A stretch of 64,000 nt of DNA from Kitasatospora sp. A2-31 (GCF_022288725.1 NZ_JAKNTA010000013.1:30580-94579), one strand, 5' to 3'; counted from the stretch's first letter, positions 1 to 9,121 are shown. Notes: generated from the sequence alone by a model not told the origin. A program made the numbers and translations.

Positions 1-1
1 C

Positions 2-2728
2 GGCGACACCCTGAACTTCTCGGTCCGGCAGGACGCGTACCGCACCCTCGGCCCGGTCGACGAACGCATCGTCAGCACCGACACCGGCGGCCACGACGTG
101 GCCTCCCGCCTCCAGCCGCTCGCCGCCGATCCCGATGTCGACGGGGTGCTGACCGCCCAGGTCACCCAGGCGGCCGCCGTGAACAACCGCGGCGCCCGTC
201 CGGTGGCCGAACCGCGGGTGCTGGCCTGGCAGCTGGACCTGGACGCGGCCGGTCGCTTCGGCACGGTCGGCGGCGACTCCGGGCTGCGCGGTCCGGTGCC
301 CCCGCCCGGGCAGGTGGTGCTCAACGAACCGCTCGCCCACTCGCTGCGCGTCGGCGCCGGCCAGGTCATCACGGTGTACCTCTACGGCCACCCGGTCGAC
401 TACACCGTGGCGCGGGTCGTCCCGCAGCAGGGCCTCGCCGGCACCGGACTCGGCGGCCGGGTCAACCGCAACGTCTTCCTGCCGCCCGGCGCACTCGCCG
501 CCGCCGGCGGCCAGGCGGCGTCCGTGACGATGGTGTCCAACCGCGGCGGCGTCGAGGGGGGCGAGAAGCTCACCGACCCCGTCACCGCGAAGATCCGCAC
601 CGCACTCGGCCCGGACAGTGCCCGTGCCGCCGTCGACACCCCGAAGCACACCGTGCTCCAGCAGGCCCGAGAGACCGGCGACGCACTCGGTGCGCTGTTC
701 CTGATGATCGGCAGCTTCAGCATCATCGCCGGTGCGCTGCTGCTGGTGAACATCTTCGTGATGCTCGCCGAGGAGCGGAAGGCGCAGCTGGGCATGCTCC
801 GCGCGGTCGGCCTCAAGCGCTCCCGGCTGGTCGGCTCCTTCTCCCTGGAGGGCGCGGTGTACGCGCTGGCCGGGGCACTGCCGGGAGTGGCGATCGGCCT
901 CGGCGTCGGCTGGGGCGTGGCCGTGGTCGCAGCCCAGATCTTCAAGAGCTGGTCCGTGGACGGCAGCGGCCTGGACATCACCTTCGCGGCCACCCCCACC
1001 AGCCTGCTCAACGGCGCCGCACTCGGCCTGGCGATCGCCCTGGCGGCGATCGTCGCCACCAGCTTCCGGATCAGCCGCTTCAACATCATCGCCGCCATCC
1101 GCGACCTGCCCGCCGACACGGGACGCCGGACACGCCGCCGGCTGCTGATCGTCTGCACGGCGCTCAGCGTGCTGTGCGCGCTGGCCGCCGTCCCCGCGAT
1201 CGCCCGCAGCCAGGCCGAGCAGACCTACCTGCTGCCCGCCCTCGCGGTCGCCCTCGCCGTGCCGGCCGCCCGCCGGGTGATGCCCCGCCGGGCGGCGGAC
1301 AGCCTCGCGGCCGGATTCGTCCTGCTGTGGACGCTGGCGGCCAGCGTCGTGCGGCCCCGCGTGTTCGACTCCCCGTCGATGGCGGTGTACGTGATCCTCG
1401 GCAGCCTCGCCGCGTTCTCCGCCGTCGTCCTCGTCAGCGAGAACCAGCAGGCGCTGGTGCGCCCGGTGCGCCGCCTGATGGACCGGCCGACCCAGCAGGG
1501 GCTGGCCGCCCGGCTCGCCGCCGCCTACCCGCTGGCCAAGCGCTTCCGTACCGGCTCGACCCTGGTGATGTACACCCTCATCACCCTCGTCCTGGTTCTG
1601 CTCACCCAGATCTCCGGGATCATGAACGCCAGCGTCGACCGCGCCGTCGCCGACGCCACCGCCGGCTACACCCTGCGCCTCGACTACAACCCCCAGGCCG
1701 CCGGTGCCGACCCGCTCGCCGACCTCGGCTCCGCCGCCTACGCCGGGCAGGTCTCGGCCGTCACCCCGCTGCTCAATGCGCGCGGCCAGTCCACCGATCC
1801 CGGACACCGCACCACGAAGCCGCTGGAGACGGCCGTGGTCGGCGTCCCCGACGGCGCGGTCACCGCCATCACCTTCCGGGACCGGCTGCCCGGCCTGCCG
1901 GACGACCCGGCCGTCTGGACCGCGCTCGCCACGCACCCTGAGTACGTCGTCGTGGACAACTTCTTCGGCCACACCGGCGGCCCCGCCGGCAAGTACTACG
2001 CCCCCGGTGACACCCTGACCCTGACCGACCCGGCGAGCGGGCGGGCCGAGCAGAAGACCATCGCCGGTGTGCTGAACAGCGGCCTCGCCTTCTACCCCGC
2101 CACCGGCAGCAGCACCACCATCTACCCGCTGGTGGAGGGCTCGGCGAGCGTCACCGGGCAGTTCGGCCCGCAGGCCAGGACCGCGAGCGCCCTCGTCCGC
2201 ACCGGCCAGGGCACCTCACCCGAGGAACTGGCCGGGCGCCTCCAGGGCTCCCACCTGTCGGCCAGCCTCGTCGCCACCCCGATCGCCTCCGACGTGCACC
2301 GCCTGTTCGCCGCCAACACCGCGTTCTTCCGCCTGATGCAGGGCTTCCTCGCCCTCGGCCTGGGGATCGGGATCACCGGGCTCGGCGTCGTCATGGTCCG
2401 CGCGGTGCGGGAGCGGCGGCGCACCATCGGCGTGCTGCGAGCGCTGGGCTGCCAGGCCCGTACGGTCGAGCGGTCGTTCCTGTGGGAGAGCGGGTTCGTC
2501 GCGCTCGAGGGCGTTCTGCTCGGCAGCCTGCTGGGTGTGCTCACCACCTGGCTGATGTATCTGAAGAGTTCGGCCTTCGCCGGCCTCGAAGGCGGCTTCC
2601 CGATCGAGTGGGGTCCCATCGCCACCCTGGCCGGGTGCACCCTGGCCGCCTCCCTCCTGGCCGCCCTCGGCCCCGCCCGCCACGCCGCCCGGATCAGGCC
2701 CGCACTCGCCGTCCGCATCCCGGACTGA
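2..2728 (+). CDS. FtsX-like ABC transporter permease, 5' end outside window
   Basis: The frame is open from the first bases of the window, so the start codon lies upstream; the GTG at 98 is probably internal. About 908 residues are visible. The protein has the two-block layout of large FtsX/MacB-type permeases: an extracytoplasmic part, a membrane block (roughly residues 235-380), further hydrophobic segments (about 400-460), a second helix near residue 530, a second external domain, and a C-terminal three-helix FtsX block with the recurrent 'GxLRAxG' type motif (LGMLRAVGLKRSR and IGVLRALGCQARTV). Such permeases pair with an ATPase, expected just upstream, and move lipids, lipoproteins or peptides out of the membrane. 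The substrate cannot be told. The gene ends with TGA at 2726-2728. Confidence 0.88.
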   Translation, partial: GDTLNFSVRQDAYRTLGPVDERIVSTDTGGHDVASRLQPLAADPDVDGVLTAQVTQAAAVNNRGARPVAEPRVLAWQLDLDAAGRFGTVGGDSGLRGPVPPPGQVVLNEPLAHSLRVGAGQVITVYLYGHPVDYTVARVVPQQGLAGTGLGGRVNRNVFLPPGALAAAGGQAASVTMVSNRGGVEGGEKLTDPVTAKIRTALGPDSARAAVDTPKHTVLQQARETGDALGALFLMIGSFSIIAGALLLVNIFVMLAEERKAQLGMLRAVGLKRSRLVGSFSLEGAVYALAGALPGVAIGLGVGWGVAVVAAQIFKSWSVDGSGLDITFAATPTSLLNGAALGLAIALAAIVATSFRISRFNIIAAIRDLPADTGRRTRRRLLIVCTALSVLCALAAVPAIARSQAEQTYLLPALAVALAVPAARRVMPRRAADSLAAGFVLLWTLAASVVRPRVFDSPSMAVYVILGSLAAFSAVVLVSENQQALVRPVRRLMDRPTQQGLAARLAAAYPLAKRFRTGSTLVMYTLITLVLVLLTQISGIMNASVDRAVADATAGYTLRLDYNPQAAGADPLADLGSAAYAGQVSAVTPLLNARGQSTDPGHRTTKPLETAVVGVPDGAVTAITFRDRLPGLPDDPAVWTALATHPEYVVVDNFFGHTGGPAGKYYAPGDTLTLTDPASGRAEQKTIAGVLNSGLAFYPATGSSTTIYPLVEGSASVTGQFGPQARTASALVRTGQGTSPEELAGRLQGSHLSASLVATPIASDVHRLFAANTAFFRLMQGFLALGLGIGITGLGVVMVRAVRERRRTIGVLRALGCQARTVERSFLWESGFVALEGVLLGSLLGVLTTWLMYLKSSAFAGLEGGFPIEWGPIATLAGCTLAASLLAALGPARHAARIRPALAVRIPD

Positions 2729-2893
2729 CCCGAGGATCCCGGACTGACCTGAGGGCCGGATGCGCTTCCGCCGCTCGTTTCGCGAGCCGGGCGACACGTG
2801 CACAGTTCGCGCACGAGCGGCCTTGGGTGCAGGCACGACGGTGCAGGCACGACGCCTGTACGCCGCCCGGGGTACGACTTCGACCGAAGCCGG

Positions 2894-3187
2894 TCACCGG
2901 GCCGCCGGTTCCTTGACGACCTCCTTGACGACTGTCTCCGTACCCGACAGGACGTGGCGGATGGCCCCGGGCGCCAGGACGAGTGCGCCGAACAGGACCC
3001 AGCCACCCGCCCCGCTGGCCGATTCGAGAGTGCGGCGCCCCGATGCGGCGGCGCGGCGCTCCTCGTCCGGCGTGCGCAGCATCTCCTTGGCGATACGCCC
3101 GGCACCGGCCATGGCGTGGCCGGCTCCGGCGAGCGCTATCGTGGTGACACCGATGGTGAACCAACCCACTCGACCGATCTCCTCCAT
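2894..3187 (-). CDS. Small two-helix membrane protein of unknown function
   Basis: This encodes 97 residues starting MEEIGRVGWFTIGVTT. The ATG at 3187 has a good AGGAG ribosome site about 10 bases upstream; a longer in-frame start exists but its extension is Arg-rich and lacks a ribosome site. There is one hydrophobic stretch near residues 8-30 and a second near 60-80, separated by a charged, basic loop (ERRAAASGRR), so it is probably a small inner-membrane protein. I do not recognise the family. About 100 bp upstream lies GGGACC-GAT-GGACCC (3287-3301), which matches the dyad found in front of the stress genes at 48-52 kb, so it may belong to that regulon. Confidence 0.7.
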   Translation of the reverse strand: MEEIGRVGWFTIGVTTIALAGAGHAMAGAGRIAKEMLRTPDEERRAAASGRRTLESASGAGGWVLFGALVLAPGAIRHVLSGTETVVKEVVKEPAAR

Positions 3188-3286
3188 CGTTCTCACTCCT
3201 CGAGACCTCCGGGAACACGCTTCACCCCTACCTCGATCCTCGGGCGCACCGCGCTCGACCACGAGGGCCGACGAGCCCGTCCCGCA

Positions 3287-3301
3287 GGGACCGATGGACC
3301 C
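3287..3301 (-). promoter_or_regulatory. DosR-like dyad upstream of small membrane protein gene
   Basis: GGGACCGATGGACCC is a GGGNCC-N3-GGNCCC dyad. It fits GGGACC-N2-Y-GG-N-CC, found also at 48868, 50757, 50916 and 51877. It lies about 100 bp from the start codon at 3187, the same range as at the other sites. Confidence 0.45.
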
Positions 3302-3469
3302 AAGTCGCCCGTGAGCCGATCGACCGGACACTGCGCCGCCCGCAACCCCGAACCCCGGGCTGCCGCACGGCGCCGGTCGCAGGCACGGGCCCGGGCCTGT
3401 TGCGCTCCTGCAAGCGCTTCGAGGTCGGATTTCGACGGTCCCCGGCCGCTCCCCTGCCCCCTCGGATCT

Positions 3470-3651
3470 CCGGGGAGGTTTCGAGCCTGCCCTTCTTCGC
3501 CGCGTCCTGGAGTGGGCGGTAGTCGTCCTCGCTCCAGGAACGGCTTCATCGCGACGATGGCGGCGATCGGAATGCAGTAGCGGTGCGACAGGTACGGCCC
3601 GAAGGCGAGGGCGACCGCGCCTCGATTCTCGCGAACGGCGGACCGTCGCAC
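3470..3651 (-). pseudogene. Frameshifted remnant of a permease-like gene (FUSC-like)
   Basis: On the minus strand, frame 3651 gives a stretch with normal codon bias ending in FGPYLSHRYCIPIAAIVAMKP. This resembles the 'HxYWxPLTAxIVLKP' segment of FUSC/aromatic-acid-exporter-type membrane proteins. Right after it the protein-like signal jumps to the next frame, which reads WSEDDYRPLQDAAKKGRLE and then ETSPEIRGG. That frame has no start of its own, because TGA lies just before it. The pattern suggests a short conserved gene broken by a frameshift, or a piece of a decayed permease. The rest of the 3190-3690 interval shows nothing convincing. The family assignment is tentative. Confidence 0.35.
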
Positions 3652-3697
3652 GTCGGGCGGCCGTGCCCGGAGGTGGCGCCGGTGCCGCTGCGGGCGG

Positions 3698-4798
3698 TCA
3701 GGCGGTGGCGGCTCGTTCGAGCAGGTCGAGGGCGCTCAGCAGGGTGCGGGGCCCAGCGGTGCCCTCCGGATGGTCGGAGCGGCGCCAGCCGGGGCCGGTG
3801 GCCAGGACGAGTGCGTGGTTGCGGGAGCCGCGTGCGCCCCAGGCGGTGCGGACGACCTGTCGGACCAGCTCGGGGTCGGTGGTGTGCGGGCTCTGGGCCC
3901 AGAGCATCACGGCGCCGGGGCCGGTGCGGCGGACGGCGTCCAGCAGGGCGCGGGGCGGGACGGCCGCGCCGAGCATCCGGAACGGCAGGGCACGCTCGGT
4001 CAGCCCGGCGGCGACGGCGTCCAGCGGGAGCGTGTGCTGCTCGTTCGGCATCGCGGCGAGCAGGACGGGCGGGACGGCCCGCAGAGCGCTGGGGCGGACG
4101 GCGGCGGTCCGCAGAGCGGTGGCGACGTGCCAGGAGAGCAGGTGCTCGACCTCGACGTACTGCTCGCCGTCCGAGGCCCACTTGCGGCCGACCGCGCGGA
4201 GCGCGGGCAGCATCACCTCCGTCCAGGCGTCGACGGCGCCCAGGCCGGTGACGGCCTCCTGGAGGATCCGGCCGACCTCGGGGGCATCCAGCCGGACGGC
4301 GGCCCGGGCCAGTCCCCGGCACTCGGGGCGGACGGAGCCGACGTGCAGGGCGCGGCTGCCGCCCGGGCCCGGGGCACGGGGGCCGGGGGCGAGGGCATCG
4401 GTCCCGGCGGCGGGCGCGGGCGGGACGGGCGGGGCGGGCGGGGCGGGCGGGCGGTCGCCGGCGGCGAGTACCGTCCGGGCCGCCTCCGCCGGCGGCACGC
4501 CACGTGCGGTGAGACGGCACATGGCCTCCAGGGCGGCGATGTCGGACGGGCTCCACCGCCGGTGGTGGCCGTGCCGGCGATCGGCGGGGCCGATGCCGTA
4601 GCGCCGCTCCCAGGAGCGGACGGTGGTGGGGGAGACCCCGAGATGCCGGGCGACGGCTCCGGTGGGCATGCCCGCGCCCTCGGGGTGGTCGTTCGTCTGC
4701 GCCGTCGCGGCCGCGCGAGCCGGCGACTCGCCGGCCTGGGCCGTTCGGGCGGCGTCGTGTCCGCTCACGGGTGCCTCCGCTGCCACCGGTGCCTCCAT
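3698..4798 (-). CDS. MerR-family regulator with cobalamin-binding domain (LitR/CarH-like)
   Basis: This is a 366-residue regulator. A MerR helix-turn-helix lies at about residues 43-110 (TGAVARHLGVSPTTVRSWERRYG). A Pro-rich linker follows, then a B12-binding module from about 155 to the end. The four-helix part has the W-x10-EH pattern (WASDGEQYVEVEH), and the Rossmann part has EQHTLP in place of DxHxxG, so the lower-axial histidine of CarH/LitR photoreceptors appears to be present. In those proteins adenosylcobalamin keeps the repressor on DNA in the dark and light releases it. The start is either ATG 4798 or GTG 4801; both overlap the sigma-factor stop (GTGATG), so translation is coupled. 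With photolyase next door a light-response role is likely, but it is inferred. Confidence 0.85.
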   Translation of the reverse strand: MEAPVAAEAPVSGHDAARTAQAGESPARAAATAQTNDHPEGAGMPTGAVARHLGVSPTTVRSWERRYGIGPADRRHGHHRRWSPSDIAALEAMCRLTARGVPPAEAARTVLAAGDRPPAPPAPPVPPAPAAGTDALAPGPRAPGPGGSRALHVGSVRPECRGLARAAVRLDAPEVGRILQEAVTGLGAVDAWTEVMLPALRAVGRKWASDGEQYVEVEHLLSWHVATALRTAAVRPSALRAVPPVLLAAMPNEQHTLPLDAVAAGLTERALPFRMLGAAVPPRALLDAVRRTGPGAVMLWAQSPHTTDPELVRQVVRTAWGARGSRNHALVLATGPGWRRSDHPEGTAGPRTLLSALDLLERAATA

Positions 4799-5541
4799 CA
4801 CGCAGTCCGTGCCGTCGCCGTCGCCGTCGCCGTCGCTGCCGGTTCGCGGTCATCGAGCGCGGCGCGCAGCCGGTGGAGCCCGTCGCGCATCCGGGTCTTC
4901 ACGGTACCGAGCGGGAGATCCAGGTGCTGGGCGATCTCGCGTTGCGAGTAGCCGCCGTAGTACGCCAGGACCAGCGACTCGCGCTGGGCGCGGGTGAGCT
5001 GGGCGAGCGCGCGGCGGACGCGTTGGCCGTCGAGCAGCCGCTCGGCCTGGTCGGCCACGGATTCGCCGACGGTCGGCTCGCGCAGGGCCACCCGGGCCTC
5101 GCGGTCGCCGGCCGCCTGGGTCGACCTGACCCGGTCCACGGCGCGGCGGTGGGCCATGGTGAGCACCCAGGCGAGCACCGTGCCCCGGTCGGGCCGGTAC
5201 GCGGCGGCGGTACGCCAGACCTCCAGCAGCACCTCCTGGGTCACCTCCTCCGCGTGCGAGGGGCTGCGCAGGGTCCGCAGCGCGATGCCGTACACGGGCG
5301 GGGCGAGCATGCCGTACAGCGCGGCGAACGCGTCCTGGTCGCCACGCGCCACCGAGGCCATCAGCTCAGCCTGGTCGGCCTGACCGGGCCGGTCGGCCGG
5401 GACGGTCGCGGGTGCCCGGCCGCCGGCCTGGACGGCGACCGGGACTTCGGGGGTCCGGACGGGTCGTACGCGGGTGCTCGTAGTCACGCGGCCACCGTGC
5501 AGCGTTTCCGCCGCCCCGGACGACTCGCATCCATTGTGCAT
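4798..5541 (-). CDS. ECF RNA polymerase sigma factor, SigK-like
   Basis: This is a 247-residue sigma-70 family protein of ECF size. Region 2 lies at about residues 60-125 (AFAALYGMLAPPVYGIAL, then HAEEVTQEVLLEVWR and the -10 recognition stretch WVLTMAHRRAVDRVR). Region 4 lies at about 170-230 (LVLAYYGGYSQREIAQHL, GTVKTRMRDGLHRLR). It closely resembles the second sigma factor at 9930-10514, so the two are paralogues. This copy has no anti-sigma gene and is instead coupled to the B12-MerR regulator, like the litS/litR arrangement of streptomycetes. ATG 5541 is used here; GTG 5487 is a possible shorter start and neither has a strong ribosome site. The C-terminus ends in an Ala-Thr repeat. Confidence 0.88.
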   Translation of the reverse strand: MHNGCESSGAAETLHGGRVTTSTRVRPVRTPEVPVAVQAGGRAPATVPADRPGQADQAELMASVARGDQDAFAALYGMLAPPVYGIALRTLRSPSHAEEVTQEVLLEVWRTAAAYRPDRGTVLAWVLTMAHRRAVDRVRSTQAAGDREARVALREPTVGESVADQAERLLDGQRVRRALAQLTRAQRESLVLAYYGGYSQREIAQHLDLPLGTVKTRMRDGLHRLRAALDDREPAATATATATARTA

Positions 5542-5667
5542 CGTTTTGCCCGGCCGGCCGCCGGCCGCAGGGCGTCCCCAGGAGCGCCCCGGGAACCTTC
5601 ACGAGCCTCCACGAGCATGCCCGCCGTGCCCTCGCGAGCGCCCCGTTCCCAGCGCACGCAGGGGGTG

Positions 5668-5695
5668 CAATCCGGTGCACGGGCGGGCTCCGAAA
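5668..5695 (+). promoter_or_regulatory. Putative ECF (SigK-type) promoter of photolyase operon
   Basis: CAATCC (5668-5673), 16-base spacer, CCGAAA (5690-5695). This matches the mycobacterial SigK-type pattern CCATCC-N16/17-CCGAAT as I remember it. The same spacing and elements occur at 12108-12135. The photolyase start lies 55 bp downstream. Confidence 0.55.
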
Positions 5696-5750
5696 CGGGG
5701 TCAGGCGCCCGTGGCCGGGCGCGCCGCACCGAGCCCGAGGGGATCACCCC

Positions 5751-7070
5751 GTGACCGTCGCCGTCGCGCTGTTCACCCAGGACCTGAGACTGCACGACAA
5801 TCCGGTCCTGCACGCCGCCCACCGGGCGGCCGACCAGGTCGTGCCGCTGTTCGTCCTGGACCCCGACGTGGCGGCGGTCGGGTTCGCCGCCCCCAACCGG
5901 CAGGCGTTCCTGGCCGACTGCCTGGCCGACCTGGACGCCTCGCTGCGCCGGATCGGCTCCCGGCTGGTTCTGCGCCGCGGCGACCCCGCGGAAGAGGCGG
6001 CCAGGGTCGCCACCGAGGTGGGGGCCGGCAGCGTGCACGTGGCGGCGGGCGTCAGTGCGTTCGCCCGGCGCCGCGAGGCCCGGCTGCGGACGCTGCTGGG
6101 GGGCCGGCTGCACGTCCACGACGCGGTGCTGACCGTGCTGCCGCCGGGACAGGTCACCCCGGCCGGGCGCGACCACTACGCGGTCTTCACCCCCTACCAC
6201 CGGGCCTGGGCGCTGGCCCCGCACCGCTCGGTCCACGGGGCGCCGCGGCGGCTCGTGACCCCGGACGACATCGGCAGCGCCGAGCTGCCCACCGCCCGTC
6301 CGCACTCGCCCGCCCTGCCGCCCGGCGGTGAGACCGCCGCCCGCGAGCAGTGGCGGCGCTGGGACGTCGACTGCTACGCCGACCTGCACGACGACCTCGC
6401 CGCCGACGGCACCTCCCGGCTCTCCCCGTACCTGCACTTCGGCTGCCTGTCGGCCGCCGAACTGGCCGCGCGGGCGATCGGGCACGGCGGCGCGGGCGCC
6501 GAGGCCTTCGTCCGGCAGCTGGCCTGGCGGGACTTCCACCACCAGCTGCTGGCCGCCCGCCCGGCGGTCGCCCGCCACGACTACCGCACCCGCGAGGGCT
6601 CCTGGCACCGGGACGAGCGCGAGGCGGACGCCTGGCGCGAGGGCCGCACCGGCTACCCGATCGTGGACGCGGGGATGCGCCAGCTCGAGCACGAGGGCTG
6701 GATGCACAACCGGGCCCGGCTGCTCACCGCGAGCTTCCTCACCAAGACGCTCCACCACGACTGGCGGGAGGGCGCCGCGCACTTCCTGCGGCTGCTGGTC
6801 GACGGCGACCTGGCGAACAACCAGCTGAACTGGCAGTGGGTGGCGGGCACCGGCACCGACACCCGGCCCAACCGGGTGCTCAACCCGCTCCGGCAGGCCG
6901 ACCGGTACGACCCGGACGGCGCGTACGTCCGCCGCTGGGTGCCCGAACTCGCCCACCTCCCCGGCCCGTCGATCCACCGTCCGTGGCTGCTCGTCCCCGG
7001 CTACCCGGCGCCGCTGGTGGCGCCGGAGGAACTGTCGGCCAGACTCCGTACCGCCCGAGCCCTCGGCTGA
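5751..7070 (+). CDS. phr: Deoxyribodipyrimidine photolyase
   Basis: This 439-residue flavoprotein repairs UV-induced cyclobutane pyrimidine dimers using blue light. The N-terminal alpha/beta antenna domain starts VALFTQDLRLHDNP (residues 5-130). The C-terminal FAD-binding helical domain (about 200-435) has the family signatures TSRLSPYLHFGC, FVRQLAWRDFHH, GYPIVDAGMRQL and NQLNWQWVAGTGTD. Length and motifs fit class I photolyases, and nothing suggests a cryptochrome. GTG 5751 has a GAGGGG ribosome site. The gene is followed after 13 bp by an epimerase-like gene and is preceded by a candidate ECF promoter, so it heads a three-gene operon. Confidence 0.95.
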   Translation: MTVAVALFTQDLRLHDNPVLHAAHRAADQVVPLFVLDPDVAAVGFAAPNRQAFLADCLADLDASLRRIGSRLVLRRGDPAEEAARVATEVGAGSVHVAAGVSAFARRREARLRTLLGGRLHVHDAVLTVLPPGQVTPAGRDHYAVFTPYHRAWALAPHRSVHGAPRRLVTPDDIGSAELPTARPHSPALPPGGETAAREQWRRWDVDCYADLHDDLAADGTSRLSPYLHFGCLSAAELAARAIGHGGAGAEAFVRQLAWRDFHHQLLAARPAVARHDYRTREGSWHRDEREADAWREGRTGYPIVDAGMRQLEHEGWMHNRARLLTASFLTKTLHHDWREGAAHFLRLLVDGDLANNQLNWQWVAGTGTDTRPNRVLNPLRQADRYDPDGAYVRRWVPELAHLPGPSIHRPWLLVPGYPAPLVAPEELSARLRTARALG

Positions 7071-7083
7071 CCGGGAGGAAGCC

Positions 7084-8625
7084 ATGCCCGCACCGCTCAC
7101 CTGCCTGGTCACCGGCGCCACCGGCTACATCGGCGGCCGCCTGGTGCCCGAACTCCTCGCCGCCGGCCACCGGGTGCGCTGCCTGGCCCGTGACCCGGGA
7201 CGGCTGCGCGACCAGCCCTGGCGGGCCCGGGTGGAGACCGCGCAGGGGGACGTCACTCGGCCCGGGACGCTCACCGAGGCGCTGCGGGGGGCCGACGTCG
7301 CCTACTACCTGGTGCACTCGCTCGGGACCGGGCCGGACTTCGAGGCCACCGACCGGCAGGCCGCCCGGGACTTCGGCGCCGCCGCCCGGGCCGCCGGAGT
7401 GCGCCGGATCGTCTACCTCGGCGGGCTCGTCCCGCGCGGCGTCCCGGCCGCCCGGCTCTCGCCGCACCTGCGCTCGCGCGCCGAGGTCGGTCGGGAGCTG
7501 CGCGACAGCGGCGTGCCCACCGCCGAACTCCGGGCGGCGGTGATCATCGGCTCCGGGTCGGCTTCCTTCGAGATGCTCCGCTACCTCACCGAACGGCTGC
7601 CCGTGATGGTCACCCCGCGCTGGGTGAACACCCGCATCCAGCCGATCGCGGTCCGGGACGTGCTGCGCCACCTGGTCGCCGCCGCCGACCTGCCGCCCGA
7701 GGTCAGCCGCAGCTTCGACGTCGGCGGCCCCGACGTGCTGACGTACCGGCAGATGATGCAGGGCTACGCGAAGGTGGCCGGGCTGCCGCCGCGCCTGATC
7801 CTGCCCACGCCCGTCCTCACGCCCTGGCTCTCCGGCCACTGGATCGGGCTGGTCACCCCGGTGCCGAACTCCATCGCCCGGCCGTTGGTCGAATCCCTGC
7901 GCCACGAGGTGGTCTGCACCGAGCACGACATCGCCAAGTGGTCGCCCGACCCGCCGGACGGCCCGATCGGCTTCCACCGGGCCGTCGCCCTCGCCCTGCG
8001 CCGGATCCGCGACGCCGAGGTCTCCACCCACTGGTCCTCGGCCAGCCTCCCCGGCGCCCCCAGCGACCCGCTGCCCACCGACCCCGAGTGGGCCGGTGGA
8101 AGCCTCTACCAGGACGTGCAGGAACGCGAGGTGCCCACCGCACCGGAAGACGTGTGGCGGGTCGTCGAAGGCATCGGCGGTGACAACGGCTGGTACTCCT
8201 TCCCGCTCGCCTGGGCGATCCGCGGCCGGCTCGACCGCCTGGTCGGCGGCATCGGACTGCGGCGCGGTCGCCGCGACCCCGCCCGGCTGCGGGTCGGCGA
8301 CTCGCTCGACTTCTGGCGGGTCGAGGAGATCGAACCCGGCCGGCTGCTGCGGCTGCGCGCCGAGATGCGCCTGCCCGGCCTCGCCTGGCTGGAGCTGACG
8401 GTGGCCCCGGACGGCAACGGCGGCACCCGCTACCGCCAGCGAGCCCTGTTCCACCCGCGCGGACTGGCCGGACACGCCTACTGGTGGTCGGTCGCCCCCT
8501 TCCACTCGGTGGTCTTCGGCGACATGGCCCGCAACATCACCGGCCGGGCCCGCACCACCCGCGGACCGGGCGGCCGCCCTCCCGGCCGGGCCGCCACCGC
8601 CGACGGACGGAGTCACCGAGGATGA
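7084..8625 (+). CDS. NAD(P)-binding SDR (NmrA-like) fused to DUF2867
   Basis: This 513-residue two-domain protein has an N-terminal Rossmann domain (about 1-300) starting TCLVTGATGYIGGRLVPEL, with the glycine-rich GATGYIGG motif of atypical short-chain dehydrogenases. The C-terminal DUF2867 domain (about 330-490) is a START-like fold beginning near YQDVQEREV. It is the second gene of the photolyase operon, with an AGGAAG ribosome site. Homologous fused proteins commonly sit near photolyase and ECF sigma genes, which suggests a role in light or oxidative-stress defence. The substrate is unknown. Its stop overlaps the next start (ATGA). Confidence 0.88.
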   Translation: MPAPLTCLVTGATGYIGGRLVPELLAAGHRVRCLARDPGRLRDQPWRARVETAQGDVTRPGTLTEALRGADVAYYLVHSLGTGPDFEATDRQAARDFGAAARAAGVRRIVYLGGLVPRGVPAARLSPHLRSRAEVGRELRDSGVPTAELRAAVIIGSGSASFEMLRYLTERLPVMVTPRWVNTRIQPIAVRDVLRHLVAAADLPPEVSRSFDVGGPDVLTYRQMMQGYAKVAGLPPRLILPTPVLTPWLSGHWIGLVTPVPNSIARPLVESLRHEVVCTEHDIAKWSPDPPDGPIGFHRAVALALRRIRDAEVSTHWSSASLPGAPSDPLPTDPEWAGGSLYQDVQEREVPTAPEDVWRVVEGIGGDNGWYSFPLAWAIRGRLDRLVGGIGLRRGRRDPARLRVGDSLDFWRVEEIEPGRLLRLRAEMRLPGLAWLELTVAPDGNGGTRYRQRALFHPRGLAGHAYWWSVAPFHSVVFGDMARNITGRARTTRGPGGRPPGRAATADGRSHRG

Positions 8626-9098
8626 ACCGCTCCCTGCTCAGGGCCGTGGGCGCCGCGACCGCCGTGTACGGCGTCGCCGTCGCCGCCCGGCCCGCCGTCC
8701 TGGCCCGGCCGTCCGGGCTCACCGGCGCCGACGGCACGGTCCCCCGGTCCGTCGAGACCTGCCTGCGGCCGCTCGGCCTGCGCGACGCGGCCTGCGGCCT
8801 GGCGATGGCGTGCGCGCCCGACGACCGCAGCCTGCGAACCGCGACCCTGCTGCGGATCGCCGCCGACTTCGGCGACGCCGCGCTGCTCACCGGCACCCTG
8901 CCGGGGCGCCGGCACCGGGCGATGGCGCTGGCCGTGTCGGTCGGCTGGGGCCTGCTCTCGGTCGCCGGACTGGCCGCCGGTGCCGGTCGCGGCGGGGGCC
9001 CGGCCCCGGCGGCACGGCGGAAGACCCGGGGCGCGGGCCGACGCCCGTCCGACGGGCCGCCCGCGCCGCGGACGGAGCTCCGCGCCGGCGGACGCTGA
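8622..9098 (+). CDS. Small membrane protein, DUF4267-like
   Basis: This 158-residue protein is translated from an ATG that overlaps the preceding stop (ATGA at 8622-8625), so it is co-translated with the SDR-DUF2867 gene. Hydrophobic segments occur near residues 5-25, 55-70, 85-100 and 112-132. The central LGLRDAACGLAMA pattern resembles DUF4267 membrane proteins. The tail after residue 130 is Arg/Pro-rich and low-complexity. The function is unknown; its position as the last gene of the photolyase operon suggests a membrane role in the same stress response. Confidence 0.75.
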   Translation: MNRSLLRAVGAATAVYGVAVAARPAVLARPSGLTGADGTVPRSVETCLRPLGLRDAACGLAMACAPDDRSLRTATLLRIAADFGDAALLTGTLPGRRHRAMALAVSVGWGLLSVAGLAAGAGRGGGPAPAARRKTRGAGRRPSDGPPAPRTELRAGGR

Positions 9099-9121
9099 CC
9101 TCCAGCCGCACCGAGCTCGAC

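Noticed and set aside
2122..3105. Long minus-strand frame across the end of the permease gene
   Set aside because: Arg/Ser/Pro-rich shadow of a high-GC gene with no domain-like sequence.
3546..4853. Minus-strand frame of 435 codons overlapping the MerR gene
   Set aside because: It is the MerR gene read in another frame: an Arg/Pro-rich product with no family motif.
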